64,000 bases of DNA from Cellulomonas timonensis (GTDB taxonomy: Bacteria; Actinomycetota; Actinomycetes; Actinomycetales; Cellulomonadaceae), in contig NZ_FCOT01000010.1 in assembly GCF_900046455.1 (NCBI RefSeq), forward strand, positions 62,001 through 126,000, in the 5' to 3' direction. Below are positions 1 to 8,729 of the stretch, piece after piece; within the stretch, counting starts at the first letter, position 1; every line of letters starts with the position of its first letter. Position numbers and translations under genes: made by a program. The notes beneath the pieces were generated by a model. The model searched no databases, was not told the DNA's origin, and saw only the letters and a program-made list of their open reading frames with translations.

Positions 1-119
1 ACCACCGTCTCAGCCGGCTCCCACTCGTCGTGGTCCACAGCGCCCCCGTCCCTCGCCCCCTCGGCGGACAGCCGCCCCTGCTCCACCGAACACCGCGCCG
101 CGATGACCGGCAACCGGTC

Positions 120-152
120 GACACCCGGTGGACATCCAGTGGACACCCGGTG
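120..152. repeat. Three 11-bp tandem repeats upstream of the S4 gene
   Basis: Three head-to-tail copies of GACAYCCRGTG, the first and third identical, lie about 50 bp upstream of the putative -10 box at 205-210. The one-helical-turn period would put each copy on the same face of the DNA, which suits a regulator site. No regulator can be assigned from the sequence. Confidence 0.5.
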
Positions 153-204
153 GGCGCAGACGCGATCCCGGGACGCCCTCGCCACGGCTCCCGGCCATGC
201 CGCC

Positions 205-216
205 TACAGTCGGTGC
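205..216 (+). promoter_or_regulatory. Leaderless promoter -10 element of S4-domain gene
   Basis: TACAGT at 205-210 fits the actinobacterial TANNNT -10 box. The start ATG at 217 follows after 6 nt, and no Shine-Dalgarno sequence lies between, so transcription probably begins at or next to the A of the start codon. Confidence 0.45.
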
Positions 217-597
217 ATGAGCAACGCCCCGAGCGCGGAGTCCACCCGCCTCGACCGCTGGCTGTGGTGCGCGCGGCTGTTCCGCACCCGCGCGCTCGCG
301 GCGGCGGCCTGCAAGTCCGGCCATGTGCGGATCAACGGCGCCCACGCCAAAGCCGCGTCGACAGTCCGCGTCTCCGATGAGATCCGCGTGCGGGCCGACG
401 GCCGGGAGCGGATCGTGGTCGTCTCGCAGATCATCCTCAAACGGGTCGGGGCAGTGGTGGCCGCCGAGTGCTACGTGGACCACACGCCTCCGCCCCCCAC
501 TCCCGAGGAGACGCCCGGGGTCCCGGTCCGCGACCGCGGCGCCGGCCGCCCGACGAAGCGTGAGCGGCGCCTGCTCGAGCAGCTCCGGGGCCGTTGA
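217..597 (+). CDS. S4-domain RNA-binding protein (Hsp15/RqcP-like)
   Basis: A 126-residue protein with an S4 RNA-binding fold at about residues 10-60 (RLDRWLWCARLFRTR, then a hydrophobic helix and VRINGAHAKAA). This is the signature of the Hsp15 and RqcP families, which bind 50S subunits carrying stalled peptidyl-tRNA. The C-terminal tail (PTKRERRLLEQLRG) is basic, as is usual for this family. ATG 217 was chosen because the S4 motif begins shortly after it and a -10-like TACAGT lies 6 nt upstream. Reading further upstream would add a non-conserved, low-complexity N-terminus. The family is clear; the specific role in ribosome rescue or heat shock is inference. Confidence 0.85.
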   Translation: MSNAPSAESTRLDRWLWCARLFRTRALAAAACKSGHVRINGAHAKAASTVRVSDEIRVRADGRERIVVVSQIILKRVGAVVAAECYVDHTPPPPTPEETPGVPVRDRGAGRPTKRERRLLEQLRGR

Positions 598-683
598 CCC
601 GCGGACAGCCTGGTACGAGATCATGGGCGTGACGGAGAATGACGACCAGCACCGCCCCTTGCCCGACGAGCAGAAGGCCCACC

Positions 684-1151
684 GTGAACCAGCCCCGCAT
701 GAACGTCGAGTCCTTCAACCTCGACCACCGCACCGTCGCCGCCCCCTACGTGCGGCTCGCCGACACGAAGGTCCTCCCCGGCGGGGACGTCATCACCAAG
801 TACGACGTGCGGTTCTGCCAGCCGAACGTCGACCACCTGGAGATGCCGTCGCTGCACTCGCTCGAGCACCTCATGGCGGAGCACTCGCGCAACCACACCG
901 ACCGGGTCATCGACATCTCCCCCATGGGCTGCCAGACGGGGTTCTACGTGATCCTGCAGGGCGAGTGGGAGTACGACGCTGTGCTCGACCTGGTGCAGGC
1001 CACGCTCGAGGATGTCCTCTCGGCCACCGAGGTGCCGGCGGCTAACGAGGTGCAGTGCGGCTGGGCCGCGAGCCACACGCTCACGGGCGCGCAGGAGGTC
1101 GCTCGCGGCTTCCTCGCCAAGCGCGACGAGTGGGCGCAGGTGAGCGCATGA
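684..1151 (+). CDS. luxS: S-ribosylhomocysteine lyase LuxS
   Basis: LuxS cleaves S-ribosylhomocysteine to homocysteine and DPD, the precursor of autoinducer-2, in the activated methyl cycle. The protein shows the family order: ESFNLDH near the N-terminus, the metal-binding HSLEH motif (HxxEH), the [10 protein letters not shown] segment with the catalytic cysteine, and NEVQCGW supplying the third metal ligand. At about 155 aa it is full length. GTG 684 has AGAAGG 6 nt upstream; ATG 699 matches the usual family N-terminus almost as well. The stop overlaps the start of the next gene by four bases (ATGA), and that gene makes the LuxS substrate, so the two form one operon. Confidence 0.95.
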   Translation: MNQPRMNVESFNLDHRTVAAPYVRLADTKVLPGGDVITKYDVRFCQPNVDHLEMPSLHSLEHLMAEHSRNHTDRVIDISPMGCQTGFYVILQGEWEYDAVLDLVQATLEDVLSATEVPAANEVQCGWAASHTLTGAQEVARGFLAKRDEWAQVSA

Positions 1152-1855
1152 TCGCGATCGACGCCCTCATCGTCACCGCGATGCCGGACGAGTCGGCGCC
1201 GTTCGTCGAGCGCGCCGACTTCGTGGGGCAGCCCACGCAGGTGGGGCACGCCGTGCACCGCGCGCTGTCGTTCGGCGGTCGTGGCGTGCTGCTCGTCCAG
1301 TGCGGCATCGGCCTGGTGAACGCCGCGACGGCGGCAGCCGTCGCCCTCAACGGGACGAAGGCCCACGTGCTGATCAGCGCCGGCAGCGCCGGGGGCATCG
1401 GCGAGTCCGTGCGGGTGGGCGACGTGGTGGTCGGCTCCGAGTACGTGTACTCCGGCGCCGACGCCCGGGCGTTCGGCTACACGCTCGGCCAGGTGCCGGG
1501 CATGCCCGCCGTGTACGAGGGTGACGACGCACTGCTCAAGACGGCCGCGAACGCCGACGTCCCCGACCTGCGCGTCCTGACCGGGGCGATGATCTCGGGC
1601 GACACGTTCATCGACGCGACGATGGTGGACGCGATCCGGGCGGCCTTCCCCGACGCGCTCTCCACCGATATGGAGTCGGCGGCCCTCGCGCAGACCGCCC
1701 ACTTGTACGGGGTGCCGTTCCTGTCCGTGCGCGGCATCTCCGACCTGTGCGGGCCCGCGGCGGACTCCGACTTCCTGCAGCATGTCGATGACGCGGCCGA
1801 GCGCTCGGCGCGCGTGGTCATCAGCTCGCTGGCGGAGATCACCTCGAGGTACTGA
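1148..1855 (+). CDS. mtn: 5'-methylthioadenosine/S-adenosylhomocysteine nucleosidase
   Basis: This 235-aa enzyme hydrolyses S-adenosylhomocysteine (and methylthioadenosine) to adenine plus the ribosylated product used by LuxS. Family marks are [12 protein letters not shown] at the N-terminus, the glycine-rich [13 protein letters not shown] segment, [18 protein letters not shown], and the C-terminal [20 protein letters not shown] with the ribose-binding Met-Glu and the active-site region (catalytic Asp in GISDLCG). The length equals the family norm. The ATG overlaps the luxS stop, indicating translational coupling, so the two enzymes act consecutively to detoxify SAH and recycle homocysteine. 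Confidence 0.93.
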   Translation: MIAIDALIVTAMPDESAPFVERADFVGQPTQVGHAVHRALSFGGRGVLLVQCGIGLVNAATAAAVALNGTKAHVLISAGSAGGIGESVRVGDVVVGSEYVYSGADARAFGYTLGQVPGMPAVYEGDDALLKTAANADVPDLRVLTGAMISGDTFIDATMVDAIRAAFPDALSTDMESAALAQTAHLYGVPFLSVRGISDLCGPAADSDFLQHVDDAAERSARVVISSLAEITSRY

Positions 1856-1859
1856 CGGA

Positions 1860-1892
1860 CGAGGGCGCCGTCAGATCCGGACGGCGCCCTCG
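1860..1892. terminator. Bidirectional hairpin between mtn and phzF-like gene
   Basis: A perfect 13-bp inverted repeat (CGAGGGCGCCGTC / GACGGCGCCCTCG) with a 7-nt loop sits just past the mtn stop. It overlaps the last codons of the convergent PhzF-like gene. There is no T-tract, which is normal for actinobacterial terminators. Confidence 0.7.
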
Positions 1893-2716
1893 ATGCAGCC
1901 GACGCAGTCGCCACCGATCCAGACGTCCTGCCCGTCGCCGTGCACGTGCACGCGTCCGTCGCGCTGCAGCGCCGTGCCCTGCCGCACCACATAGGACGAT
2001 GGGGCGAGCCCCCCGCCGATCAGCCACTGGCCGAACGCGGCATTGAGGCTGCCCGTGACCGGGTCCTCGACGACCCCCATCTCGGGGATGAACGCCCGCA
2101 CCTCGAAGTCGGCTGCCGACCCACCGTGATGGGGCCCGATCACCCCGAGCGGGGTGTCCCCCATCGCGGCCAGATCGGGGGCGAGTGCGAGCACCGTCTC
2201 CGCGGAGTCGAGCAGCAGGCCTGCCCACCCGGGACCGTTGTCGACCCACTGGTGGCCCCGCACCTGCCGGGCGTTGAGCCCCAGGCTCGCGACGGCCCGC
2301 CGCAGCGTCTCCTCGTCCAGCGGTCCGGTGCGCAGCAGCGGCGGAGCGGCGAACGCCAGGCGGGAGCCCGTCCGGCGGATGCGCACCAGGCCGGCCCCGC
2401 ACTCCTGCACCACGACGCCGTCCTGCTGCGAGCAGCCGCCTGCGGCCAGCCACGCATGGCAGGAGCCGAGGGGGGGGTGCCCCGCGAACGGCAGCTCGCC
2501 GCCCGGGGGGAAGATCCGCAGGCGGTAGTCGGCGTCGGGGTCCGTCGGCGGCAGCACGAACGTCGTCTCCGACAGGTTGGTCCAGCGGGCGAAGGCCGCC
2601 ATGTCGGCGTCGGAGATCCCCCGGGCGTCCAGGACGACGGCCACCGGGTTGCCGCGGTAGGGGACGTCGGTGAAGACGTCGACTTGGGCGAACGGCCGGT
2701 CAGCGGCGAGGGTCAT
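1871..2716 (-). CDS. PhzF-family isomerase/epimerase
   Basis: A 281-aa member of the PhzF/diaminopimelate-epimerase-like fold. It opens with the family N-terminus (FAQVDVFTDVPYRGNPVAVVLDA), has the conserved catalytic glutamate in NLSETTFVLPP, the YRLRIFPPGGELPFAGHP motif, and a C-terminal half with EDPVTGSLNAAFGQWL. PhzF itself isomerises dihydro-hydroxyanthranilate in phenazine synthesis. No other phenazine genes are present, so this is probably one of the many stand-alone paralogues whose substrate is unknown. Its 3' end is shared with the terminator that separates it from luxS-mtn. Confidence 0.85.
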   Translation of the reverse strand: MTLAADRPFAQVDVFTDVPYRGNPVAVVLDARGISDADMAAFARWTNLSETTFVLPPTDPDADYRLRIFPPGGELPFAGHPPLGSCHAWLAAGGCSQQDGVVVQECGAGLVRIRRTGSRLAFAAPPLLRTGPLDEETLRRAVASLGLNARQVRGHQWVDNGPGWAGLLLDSAETVLALAPDLAAMGDTPLGVIGPHHGGSAADFEVRAFIPEMGVVEDPVTGSLNAAFGQWLIGGGLAPSSYVVRQGTALQRDGRVHVHGDGQDVWIGGDCVGCIEGAVRI

Positions 2717-2767
2717 GGAACGTACCGTGCCACACGGGGAGCATCGGGCTCACCCCCATCGCTGGCG

Positions 2768-3418
2768 TCACGCGGTGCGGGTCAGCCGCACGTGGGAGAC
2801 GGCGGAGGACGCGACGAGCTCGGTGCAGGTGTAGTCGCGGGCCACCGGGTCAATCCCGGCGAAGAGCCGCTCGCCGGCGCCCAGCAGCAGCGGCACCACG
2901 GCGACGTGGAGCTCGTCCACGAGCCCGGCCCGCAGATACTGCTGGATGGTGTCCGCTCCCCCGCCCAGCCGGACGTCGAGGCCGTCCGCCGCCTCGAAAG
3001 CCTGCGCCAGGGCGGACTCGATCCCGTCCACGACGAAGAAGAAGGTGGTGCCGCCCTCCATAGTGACGGGGGGCCGCGGGTGGTGGGTGAGGACGAACAC
3101 GGGGTGGTGGTACGGCGGGTCCTCGCCCCACCAGCCGGTCCACTTGTCGTCCGGCCACGGTCCGCGCACCGGCCCGAACATGTTGCGCCCGATGATCGTG
3201 GCGCCGATGCCCTCGGTCCCCTGGATGATGAAGTCCGCGTCCACGCCGGCGCTGCCGCCTTCCCGGTCGAGCATCGCGCGGCCCGGGCGGGTGGCGAACA
3301 CCCACTCGTGCAGCAGCTCGCCCCCCACCCCCAGCGGGTGCAGCTCATCCTGGTCGGGGCCGGCGCCGTAGCCGTCGAGCGACATTGAGAAGTTGTGCAC
3401 GCGCAGCTTGGGCATCAT
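2768..3418 (-). CDS. Dihydrofolate-reductase-family (RibD C-terminal-like) protein
   Basis: About 216 aa with the DHFR-like fold of RibD C-terminal domains: MSLDGY near the start, GATIIGRNMFGP, a PVFVLTHHPRPP strand, and VRLGGGADTIQQYLRAGLVDELHVAVVPLLLGAGERLF. These stand-alone proteins are usually annotated as putative NADPH-dependent reductases of unknown substrate. The reading frame is open for a few more codons upstream, but ATG at 3418 (or the adjacent ATG at 3415) has GGGAG just upstream and matches the family N-terminus, so it is preferred. It is probably transcribed alone. Confidence 0.8.
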   Translation of the reverse strand: MMPKLRVHNFSMSLDGYGAGPDQDELHPLGVGGELLHEWVFATRPGRAMLDREGGSAGVDADFIIQGTEGIGATIIGRNMFGPVRGPWPDDKWTGWWGEDPPYHHPVFVLTHHPRPPVTMEGGTTFFFVVDGIESALAQAFEAADGLDVRLGGGADTIQQYLRAGLVDELHVAVVPLLLGAGERLFAGIDPVARDYTCTELVASSAVSHVRLTRTA

Positions 3419-3517
3419 CGCTCCCGTGGTCGTTTCCACTCCCTCAGCCGATCTTGGGCCATCGGGCGGCGTGGGGCCAGCGTGACGGGGTGGTGGTGTC
3501 GCGGCTCCGCGGCGCGA

Positions 3518-5128
3518 TCAGGCGAGTCCGCCGACGTGGACGCCCCGCTCCCGCAGCAGCTCGACGCCGGCCGGAGACGGGTCGACGCCCTCCAGGTCCA
3601 CGCCCAGCAGCGCGGGCAGCTCGGCGAGCGGGGTGATGTCGGCCACCGGGTTCCCGCCGAGCCACAGCTCGTCGAGGGCGCTGAAGCCGGTGAAGCGCGA
3701 GGCGTCGTCGATGCGATTCCCGGCGATGTCGAGCATGACCAGGGCGGGCAGCCCGCCCAGCGGCGCGGGGTCGGCCACGCGGTTCGCCGAGATCGTCAGG
3801 CGGTTGAGCTCCCCCAGGCCCGCGAGCGGCGACACGTCGGCGATGTCGTTCTCGCTGACGTCCAGGGTGCTCAACCGGCCCAGCCCGGCGAGCGGCGTGA
3901 GGTCGACCACCTCGTTGCGCGCGAGGCCGAGGTAGCGCAGGCCCGATGCGGAGGCGAGCGGGTCGAGGTCCCGGATGTGATTGTCGGACAAGCCCACGTC
4001 CTGCAGCGGAAGCCCGCGCAGCGGCTCGAGATCGGCCACCTCGTTGTCGGTGAGCTTGAGCCCGCTCAGGACGCCGAGGCCGCTGAGCGGGGTGAGGTCG
4101 CGCACGTCGTGGCCGGTCAGGTCGAGCGTCACGAGGTTTCGCAGGGCCTCGATCCCGACCAGGCTCTGGACGCGGGCGGGCTCGTCGGCCCCGGCCAGGT
4201 CGAGCTGGCCTGAGGCGCCCGCCTCGCACGTGAGGCTGCGCACCTGCGACAGCGCCGCACGCGACACCTTCGCCGACGGGTCCGCCGTGCCGGTCGCCAA
4301 CGTCACGCAGGCCGCGAGCTGGGGATCCGCGAAGACCTCCCGCACGGCGATCCTCGGGGCCCACTGGTACCAGGCGCCCGCCCCTCCTGCGGCCAGCATC
4401 ACGCCGAGGACCACGACCCCGGCGCGCGCCACCCAGCGCGGCCGGGCACGGACCGGCTCCCCGTGCGCTCCCGTTCCGGTCGGCCACCGCAGCCACGAGC
4501 TGTCGAAGGCCACGGCCGCGAGCAGGGCGCCGACGGCGAGCAGGGCGATGGCGCGCACGAGGTCAGAGCTGGTGACCAACGACATCGACGGGACGAGCCG
4601 CAGCGTGCGCCACGCGTTGAGCAGCGACGACATCGCGAAGAACCCGCAGGTGAGGACCAGGAGCCCCACCGAGGCCAGGGCCAGGGCCCGGCGGTACGCG
4701 CTGCGGCTGCGGGCCATCGCCACACCCGCCAGGGCCAACGCCACGCCGGCCAGCACCCAACCCCAGGGCGCCAGCCCGTAGCCGGAGACCACGAAGATGC
4801 GCCAGTGGATCGTCGCGAGGCGCAGCGAGAGGAACCGCAGCTCGGCCGCGAGCACCAGGCCCGCCACGGCGAGAGCCGCGCCCGCGATCACCAGGGCCAC
4901 GCCCCGGCGGCGACGATCGGCCTCCGACACCGTGAGCAGCAACGCCGGCGACAGGCCGAGGACCAGCATCAGCACGCCCAACGGGCGGCTGGCGCTCGAT
5001 CCCATCAACTGCGCCGCCACGGGCAGCGCCGCCAGCCCCACGATCCCCGCCACCACGAACCAGACCCACTGCCGTCGACGCATCCGTCGAGTATCGGGGC
5101 GCCGGCGGCCACCCGGAGGAGTGGGCAT
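3518..5128 (-). CDS. Seven-TM membrane protein with extracytoplasmic internalin-like leucine-rich repeats
   Basis: A 536-aa protein in two parts. Residues 15-255 contain seven predicted hydrophobic segments (the first WVWFVVAGIVGLAAL, the last VVVLGVMLAAGGAGAWY) separated by short Arg-rich loops. Residues 300-535 contain about eight or nine 22-residue repeats of the form LxxLxLxxNxxxDLxPLxGLxx, typical of internalin-type LRRs. With a basic N-terminus inside and seven TMs, the LRR arc should lie outside the membrane. No sortase motif is present. The function is unknown; ligand recognition or cell-surface contact is inference. ATG 5128 is taken as the start; ATG 5083 just before the first TM is the alternative. 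Confidence 0.75.
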   Translation of the reverse strand: MPTPPGGRRRPDTRRMRRRQWVWFVVAGIVGLAALPVAAQLMGSSASRPLGVLMLVLGLSPALLLTVSEADRRRRGVALVIAGAALAVAGLVLAAELRFLSLRLATIHWRIFVVSGYGLAPWGWVLAGVALALAGVAMARSRSAYRRALALASVGLLVLTCGFFAMSSLLNAWRTLRLVPSMSLVTSSDLVRAIALLAVGALLAAVAFDSSWLRWPTGTGAHGEPVRARPRWVARAGVVVLGVMLAAGGAGAWYQWAPRIAVREVFADPQLAACVTLATGTADPSAKVSRAALSQVRSLTCEAGASGQLDLAGADEPARVQSLVGIEALRNLVTLDLTGHDVRDLTPLSGLGVLSGLKLTDNEVADLEPLRGLPLQDVGLSDNHIRDLDPLASASGLRYLGLARNEVVDLTPLAGLGRLSTLDVSENDIADVSPLAGLGELNRLTISANRVADPAPLGGLPALVMLDIAGNRIDDASRFTGFSALDELWLGGNPVADITPLAELPALLGVDLEGVDPSPAGVELLRERGVHVGGLA

Positions 5129-5253
5129 GACATTCCGCCAAACGGGCTACCCTCACACCCGGGTGATGGAGCGATCGATCCCCGTTCGAGGCATTTTCCG
5201 GTTCAGCCCTGCGCGTTCGCACGGCTTCTGCGACGAGCGAGGCAGACAGCTCC

Positions 5254-6018
5254 ATGATGGGCGCACACCATGCCGCCACCGGCGCGGCGGCCTGGGTGGC
5301 CGTCGCTGGCACCGTCCCCTACACCCTCGGCTGGTACCCGGTCTCCAGCTCCGGGCTCCTCGTCGGCTCCGTCGTGTGCGCCGGCGCCGCGCTGCTGCCC
5401 GACGCCGACCACCACTCCGGGACGATCAGCCAGTCGCTGCCGCCGCTGTCCCGCTGGGTGACGCGCGGCGTCTCGGCGGTCTCCGGCGGCCACCGCAACG
5501 GCACCCACTCGCTGCTGGCGGTTCCTGTCGCGACGGGAGGCGCCATCCTCCTGGGGCTGATCGGCGTGCACAGCGAGACGTTCGGCCGGATCGCGATCGG
5601 CGCGGGCCTGCTGTCGGTGCTGCTGGTCGCCTACGCGCTCAAGGCGTTCCGGCTGACCAAGGAGGGCACCTGGCTGCGGTCCTGGGTGCTGGCGATCTCC
5701 CTCTCGGTGGCTGTCACGTTGTTCTCCTCGAGCCGCTGGGAGTGGCTGCCCGTCTGCGTGGGGCTGGGCGTGAGCGTGCACATCGTCGGCGACATGCTCA
5801 CCAAGGGCGGCGTCGCGCTGCTGTGGCCGTGGGAGCCGCGCCCACCCCGCTGGTGGACGCGGACCCCGGGGCTCAACCGGGTCTGGCAGCGCGGCGGGAA
5901 CATCGGCCTGCCGATCCTCGGGCGCACCGGATCGGCCCGCGAGTGGGCGTTCGCGATCCCGGTGTCGTTGTACGCCAGCTACGGCGCCGTGGCCGCGGTG
6001 ATGGGCATGCTGGACTAG
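5254..6018 (+). CDS. YdjM/LexA-binding-type inner-membrane metal-dependent hydrolase
   Basis: A 254-aa polytopic membrane protein with the signature of the YdjM (DUF457) family. It has His-15-type residues in the first segment (MMGAHHAATGAAAW), a DADHHSGTISQSLPPLSRW motif, GGHRNGTHSLLA, and a C-terminal VHIVGDMLTKGGVALLWPW. The conserved His and Asp residues suggest a metal site within the membrane. In Escherichia coli, YdjM is an SOS-regulated protein of unknown activity; no LexA box was recognised here. The gene is monocistronic and converges on the peptide transporter operon. Confidence 0.8.
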   Translation: MMGAHHAATGAAAWVAVAGTVPYTLGWYPVSSSGLLVGSVVCAGAALLPDADHHSGTISQSLPPLSRWVTRGVSAVSGGHRNGTHSLLAVPVATGGAILLGLIGVHSETFGRIAIGAGLLSVLLVAYALKAFRLTKEGTWLRSWVLAISLSVAVTLFSSSRWEWLPVCVGLGVSVHIVGDMLTKGGVALLWPWEPRPPRWWTRTPGLNRVWQRGGNIGLPILGRTGSAREWAFAIPVSLYASYGAVAAVMGMLD

Positions 6019-6030
6019 CCGACGCCTCCC

Positions 6031-7788
6031 TCAGAGCACCGCCGCGTCTGTCGGCTCCGGGTCTCCCCGGTCGGGTGTCATAGCCAGCCGCGCGCCGGGG
6101 ATCGCGTCCAGCAGCTCGCGGGTGTACTCCTCGCGCGGATGGTCGAACACCTCGTCCGTCGTGGCGGCCTCGACGATCCGGCCATCCTGCATGACGCACA
6201 CCTCGTCGGCGATCTGCCGCACCACCGCCAGGTCGTGGGTGATGAACAGGTAGGTCAGCCCCAGCTCGGTCTGCAGGTCGTTGAGCAGCGTCAGCACCTG
6301 GGCCTGCACCAGCACGTCGAGGGCGGAGACGGCCTCGTCGCACACGATCATCTCGGGCTCCAGGGCCAGGGCCCGCGCGATGGCGATGCGCTGGCGCTGC
6401 CCGCCGGACAGCTCGTTGGGGAACCGGCGCATCGTCGAGGCCGGCAGCGCCACCAGGTCCAGCAGCTCGCGCACCCGCGCCTCACGCGTGCGCTTGTCGC
6501 CCACGCCGTGGATGCGCAGCGGCTCCTCGATGGTGCGGTAGATGGAGTACATCGGGTCCAGCGAGCCGTACGGGTTCTGGAAGATCGGCTGCACGCGGCG
6601 GCGGAAGTCGAACAGCCGCCGTCGGTCGAGCGTGCTGACGTCGGTCCCGTCGATGAGCACGCGGCCGCTGGTGGGCTCGAGCAGGTTGAGCACGATCTTC
6701 GCCACCGTGGACTTCCCCGACCCCGACTCCCCCACCAGCGCCGTGGTGGTGCCCCGCGGGATGGCAAACGTGACGTCGTCGACGGCGGTGAGCTCGCGCG
6801 TGGCGCCGGGGCGGCCGCCCGGCAGCCGGAACACCCGGGTCAGGTGCTCGACGCTGATGATGTCGTCGCGGCGGCTGGGGCCGTCGTCGCCAGCATGTGT
6901 GAGCAGCTCGCTGGAGCGGACGCCCCGCTCCTTCGCGCTCTGGATGCGGCGCGAGGCCAGCGACGGCGCCGAGGCGACGAGGCGCCGGGTGTACGGGTGG
7001 CTGGGGTCCGCGAGGATCTCGCGGGCGGGCCCGGACTCCACGACCTTCCCCCGGTACATCACCACCAGGTGGTCGGCGCGCTCGGCGGCCAGCCCCAGGT
7101 CGTGGGTGATGAACAGCACCGCGGTGCCGAGCTCCCGGGTGAGCCCTTGCAGGTGGTCCAGGACGGTGCGCTGCACCGTGACGTCGAGCGCCGAGGTGGG
7201 CTCGTCGGCGATGAGCAGCTGGGGGCGCGCGGCCAGGCCGATGGCGATCAGCGCGCGCTGCAGCATCCCGCCGGAGAACTGGTGCGGGTACTGCTTGGCC
7301 CGCCGGGCGGCGTCGCGCAGCCCCGCCTCGGCCAGCAGCTCGTTCGCGCGCGCCGTGGCGGCCGATCCCGTGGCGACCCCGTTGGCGCGCAGCGCCTCCT
7401 TGACCTGGAACCCGACCTTCCACACCGGGTTGAGGTTGGACATCGGGTCCTGTGGGACGAGCCCGATCTCCTTGCCGCGCAGCGCCACCATGTCCTTGGC
7501 GTCCGCCTGCGTGATGTCGACGCCGCCGAACTCGATCGTCCCCCCGGTGACCTTCCCCGTGCCGGGCAGCAGGCCGATCACGGCATGCGCGGTCGTGGAC
7601 TTGCCCGACCCGGACTCGCCGACGATCGCGACCGTCTGGCCCGGGTAGACCGTCAGGCTCACGCCGCGCACCGCCTGCACCAGGCCGTTCGCGGTGGCGA
7701 AGGACACCTCCAGGTCGCTGATGCGCAACAGCGGCTCGACGGTCGTGGCGAGTGGGGGGGCCTGGGTGTCGATCTCGACGGGGATCAT
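6031..7788 (-). CDS. Peptide ABC transporter, fused double ATP-binding protein (DppD-DppF type)
   Basis: A 585-aa protein carrying two complete ABC ATPases in tandem. Domain 1 has Walker A GESGSGKS at residues 57-64, signature FSGGMLQRALIAIGLA and Walker B LLIADEPTSALD. Domain 2 has a second GESGSGKS, LSGGQRQRIAIARAL and MIVCDEAVSALD. Each is followed by the oligopeptide-type C-terminal region. It powers uptake of peptides or related solutes with the permeases encoded just upstream. ATG 7788 overlaps the stop of the DppC-like gene (ATGA), so the proteins are coupled. The fusion replaces the usual separate D and F subunits and is common in actinobacteria. Confidence 0.93.
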   Translation of the reverse strand: MIPVEIDTQAPPLATTVEPLLRISDLEVSFATANGLVQAVRGVSLTVYPGQTVAIVGESGSGKSTTAHAVIGLLPGTGKVTGGTIEFGGVDITQADAKDMVALRGKEIGLVPQDPMSNLNPVWKVGFQVKEALRANGVATGSAATARANELLAEAGLRDAARRAKQYPHQFSGGMLQRALIAIGLAARPQLLIADEPTSALDVTVQRTVLDHLQGLTRELGTAVLFITHDLGLAAERADHLVVMYRGKVVESGPAREILADPSHPYTRRLVASAPSLASRRIQSAKERGVRSSELLTHAGDDGPSRRDDIISVEHLTRVFRLPGGRPGATRELTAVDDVTFAIPRGTTTALVGESGSGKSTVAKIVLNLLEPTSGRVLIDGTDVSTLDRRRLFDFRRRVQPIFQNPYGSLDPMYSIYRTIEEPLRIHGVGDKRTREARVRELLDLVALPASTMRRFPNELSGGQRQRIAIARALALEPEMIVCDEAVSALDVLVQAQVLTLLNDLQTELGLTYLFITHDLAVVRQIADEVCVMQDGRIVEAATTDEVFDHPREEYTRELLDAIPGARLAMTPDRGDPEPTDAAVL

Positions 7789-8729
7789 CGGGTGCGCGCC
7801 TTCGGGTCCAGGGCGTCGCGCACGGCGTCGCCCATCATGATGAAGCTGAGCACGGTCAACGCGAGCGCCGCCGACGGGTAGAACAGCACCATCGGCTCGC
7901 TGCGCAGCGACGTCTGCGCCTTCGCGATGTCGGCGCCCCACGAGGTGATCTGCGGCGGCAGCCCGATGCCCAGGAAGGACAGCGTCGCCTCGGCCACGAT
8001 GTAGGTGCCGAGCGCCACCGTCGAGGTCACGATGACCGGGCCGGAGGCATTGGGCGCCACATGCCGGATGAGCGTCGCGAGCCGGGAGGCGCCGAGCGCA
8101 CGCGCGGCGGTGACGAACTCCGAGTGCCGCACCGCGACGACCGCCCCGCGAGTCACGCGGGCGAGCTGCGGCCAGCCGAAGATGCCCAGCACGAGCACCA
8201 CCGTGAGGATGTTGCGGCTCTCCTTGAACATCTGCATGACGACGATCGCGGCGAGCACCAGCGGGATCGCGAAGAAGATGTCCGTCACGCGGGACAGCAG
8301 CGAGTCGAACCACCCGCCGTAGAACCCGGCGACGCCGCCCACGATCCCGCCGACGATGAGCACGAGCAGCGTGGTCAGCACGCCGGTGGCCACTGACGCC
8401 CGGGCGCCGTAGATGGTGCGGGCGTAGATGTCGCAGCCCTGCCGGTCGAAGCCGAACGGGTGCCCGGCGGTCGGCTCGCCCAACGAGTTCCGCAACTCGC
8501 AGAACCGGGGATCGAGCGACGTGAACATCGATGGGAACGCGGCCACCAGCAGCACCAGGGCGATCAGCGCGGCCGAGACCCAGAACAGCGGGCGGCGGCG
8601 CAGGTTCTGCCAGGCGTCGGCCCACAGGCTCGTGGGCGCGGACGTCTCGTCGACCTGGTCGACGAGGCCCAGCTCGGTGTCGGCCGCGAAGAAGTGGGCC
8701 TGATCCGGTCGTACGGGGGCGTCAGGCAT
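7785..8729 (-). CDS. Peptide ABC transporter permease (DppC/OppC type)
   Basis: A 314-aa inner-membrane permease. After a roughly 45-residue cytoplasmic N-terminus it has the OppC-specific first TM (LFWVSAALIALVLLVAAF), a periplasmic loop (HPFGFDRQGCDIYARTIYGARAS) and the core TM domain. The EAA-type coupling loop is EFVTAARALGASRLATLIRHVAPNA. The start overlaps the end of the DppB-like gene by 8 bp, and its stop overlaps the start of the ATPase gene. It is the second of four genes in the operon. Confidence 0.93.
   Translation of the reverse strand: MPDAPVRPDQAHFFAADTELGLVDQVDETSAPTSLWADAWQNLRRRPLFWVSAALIALVLLVAAFPSMFTSLDPRFCELRNSLGEPTAGHPFGFDRQGCDIYARTIYGARASVATGVLTTLLVLIVGGIVGGVAGFYGGWFDSLLSRVTDIFFAIPLVLAAIVVMQMFKESRNILTVVLVLGIFGWPQLARVTRGAVVAVRHSEFVTAARALGASRLATLIRHVAPNASGPVIVTSTVALGTYIVAEATLSFLGIGLPPQITSWGADIAKAQTSLRSEPMVLFYPSAALALTVLSFIMMGDAVRDALDPKARTR

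Noticed and set aside
10-624. 204-codon minus-strand frame over the S4 gene
   Set aside because: Arg/Gly/Pro-rich composition typical of an antisense frame in high-GC DNA, and no motif.
1860-1892. Riboswitch-like structure after the luxS operon
   Set aside because: A simple 13-bp hairpin between convergent genes; terminator is sufficient.
3518-5128. Sortase-anchored internalin
   Set aside because: No C-terminal sorting signal and seven TM segments precede the LRR region.
6139-7881. 580-codon plus-strand frame opposite the transporter ATPase
   Set aside because: Antisense shadow rich in His/Arg/Gln; both ABC domains are intact on the other strand.
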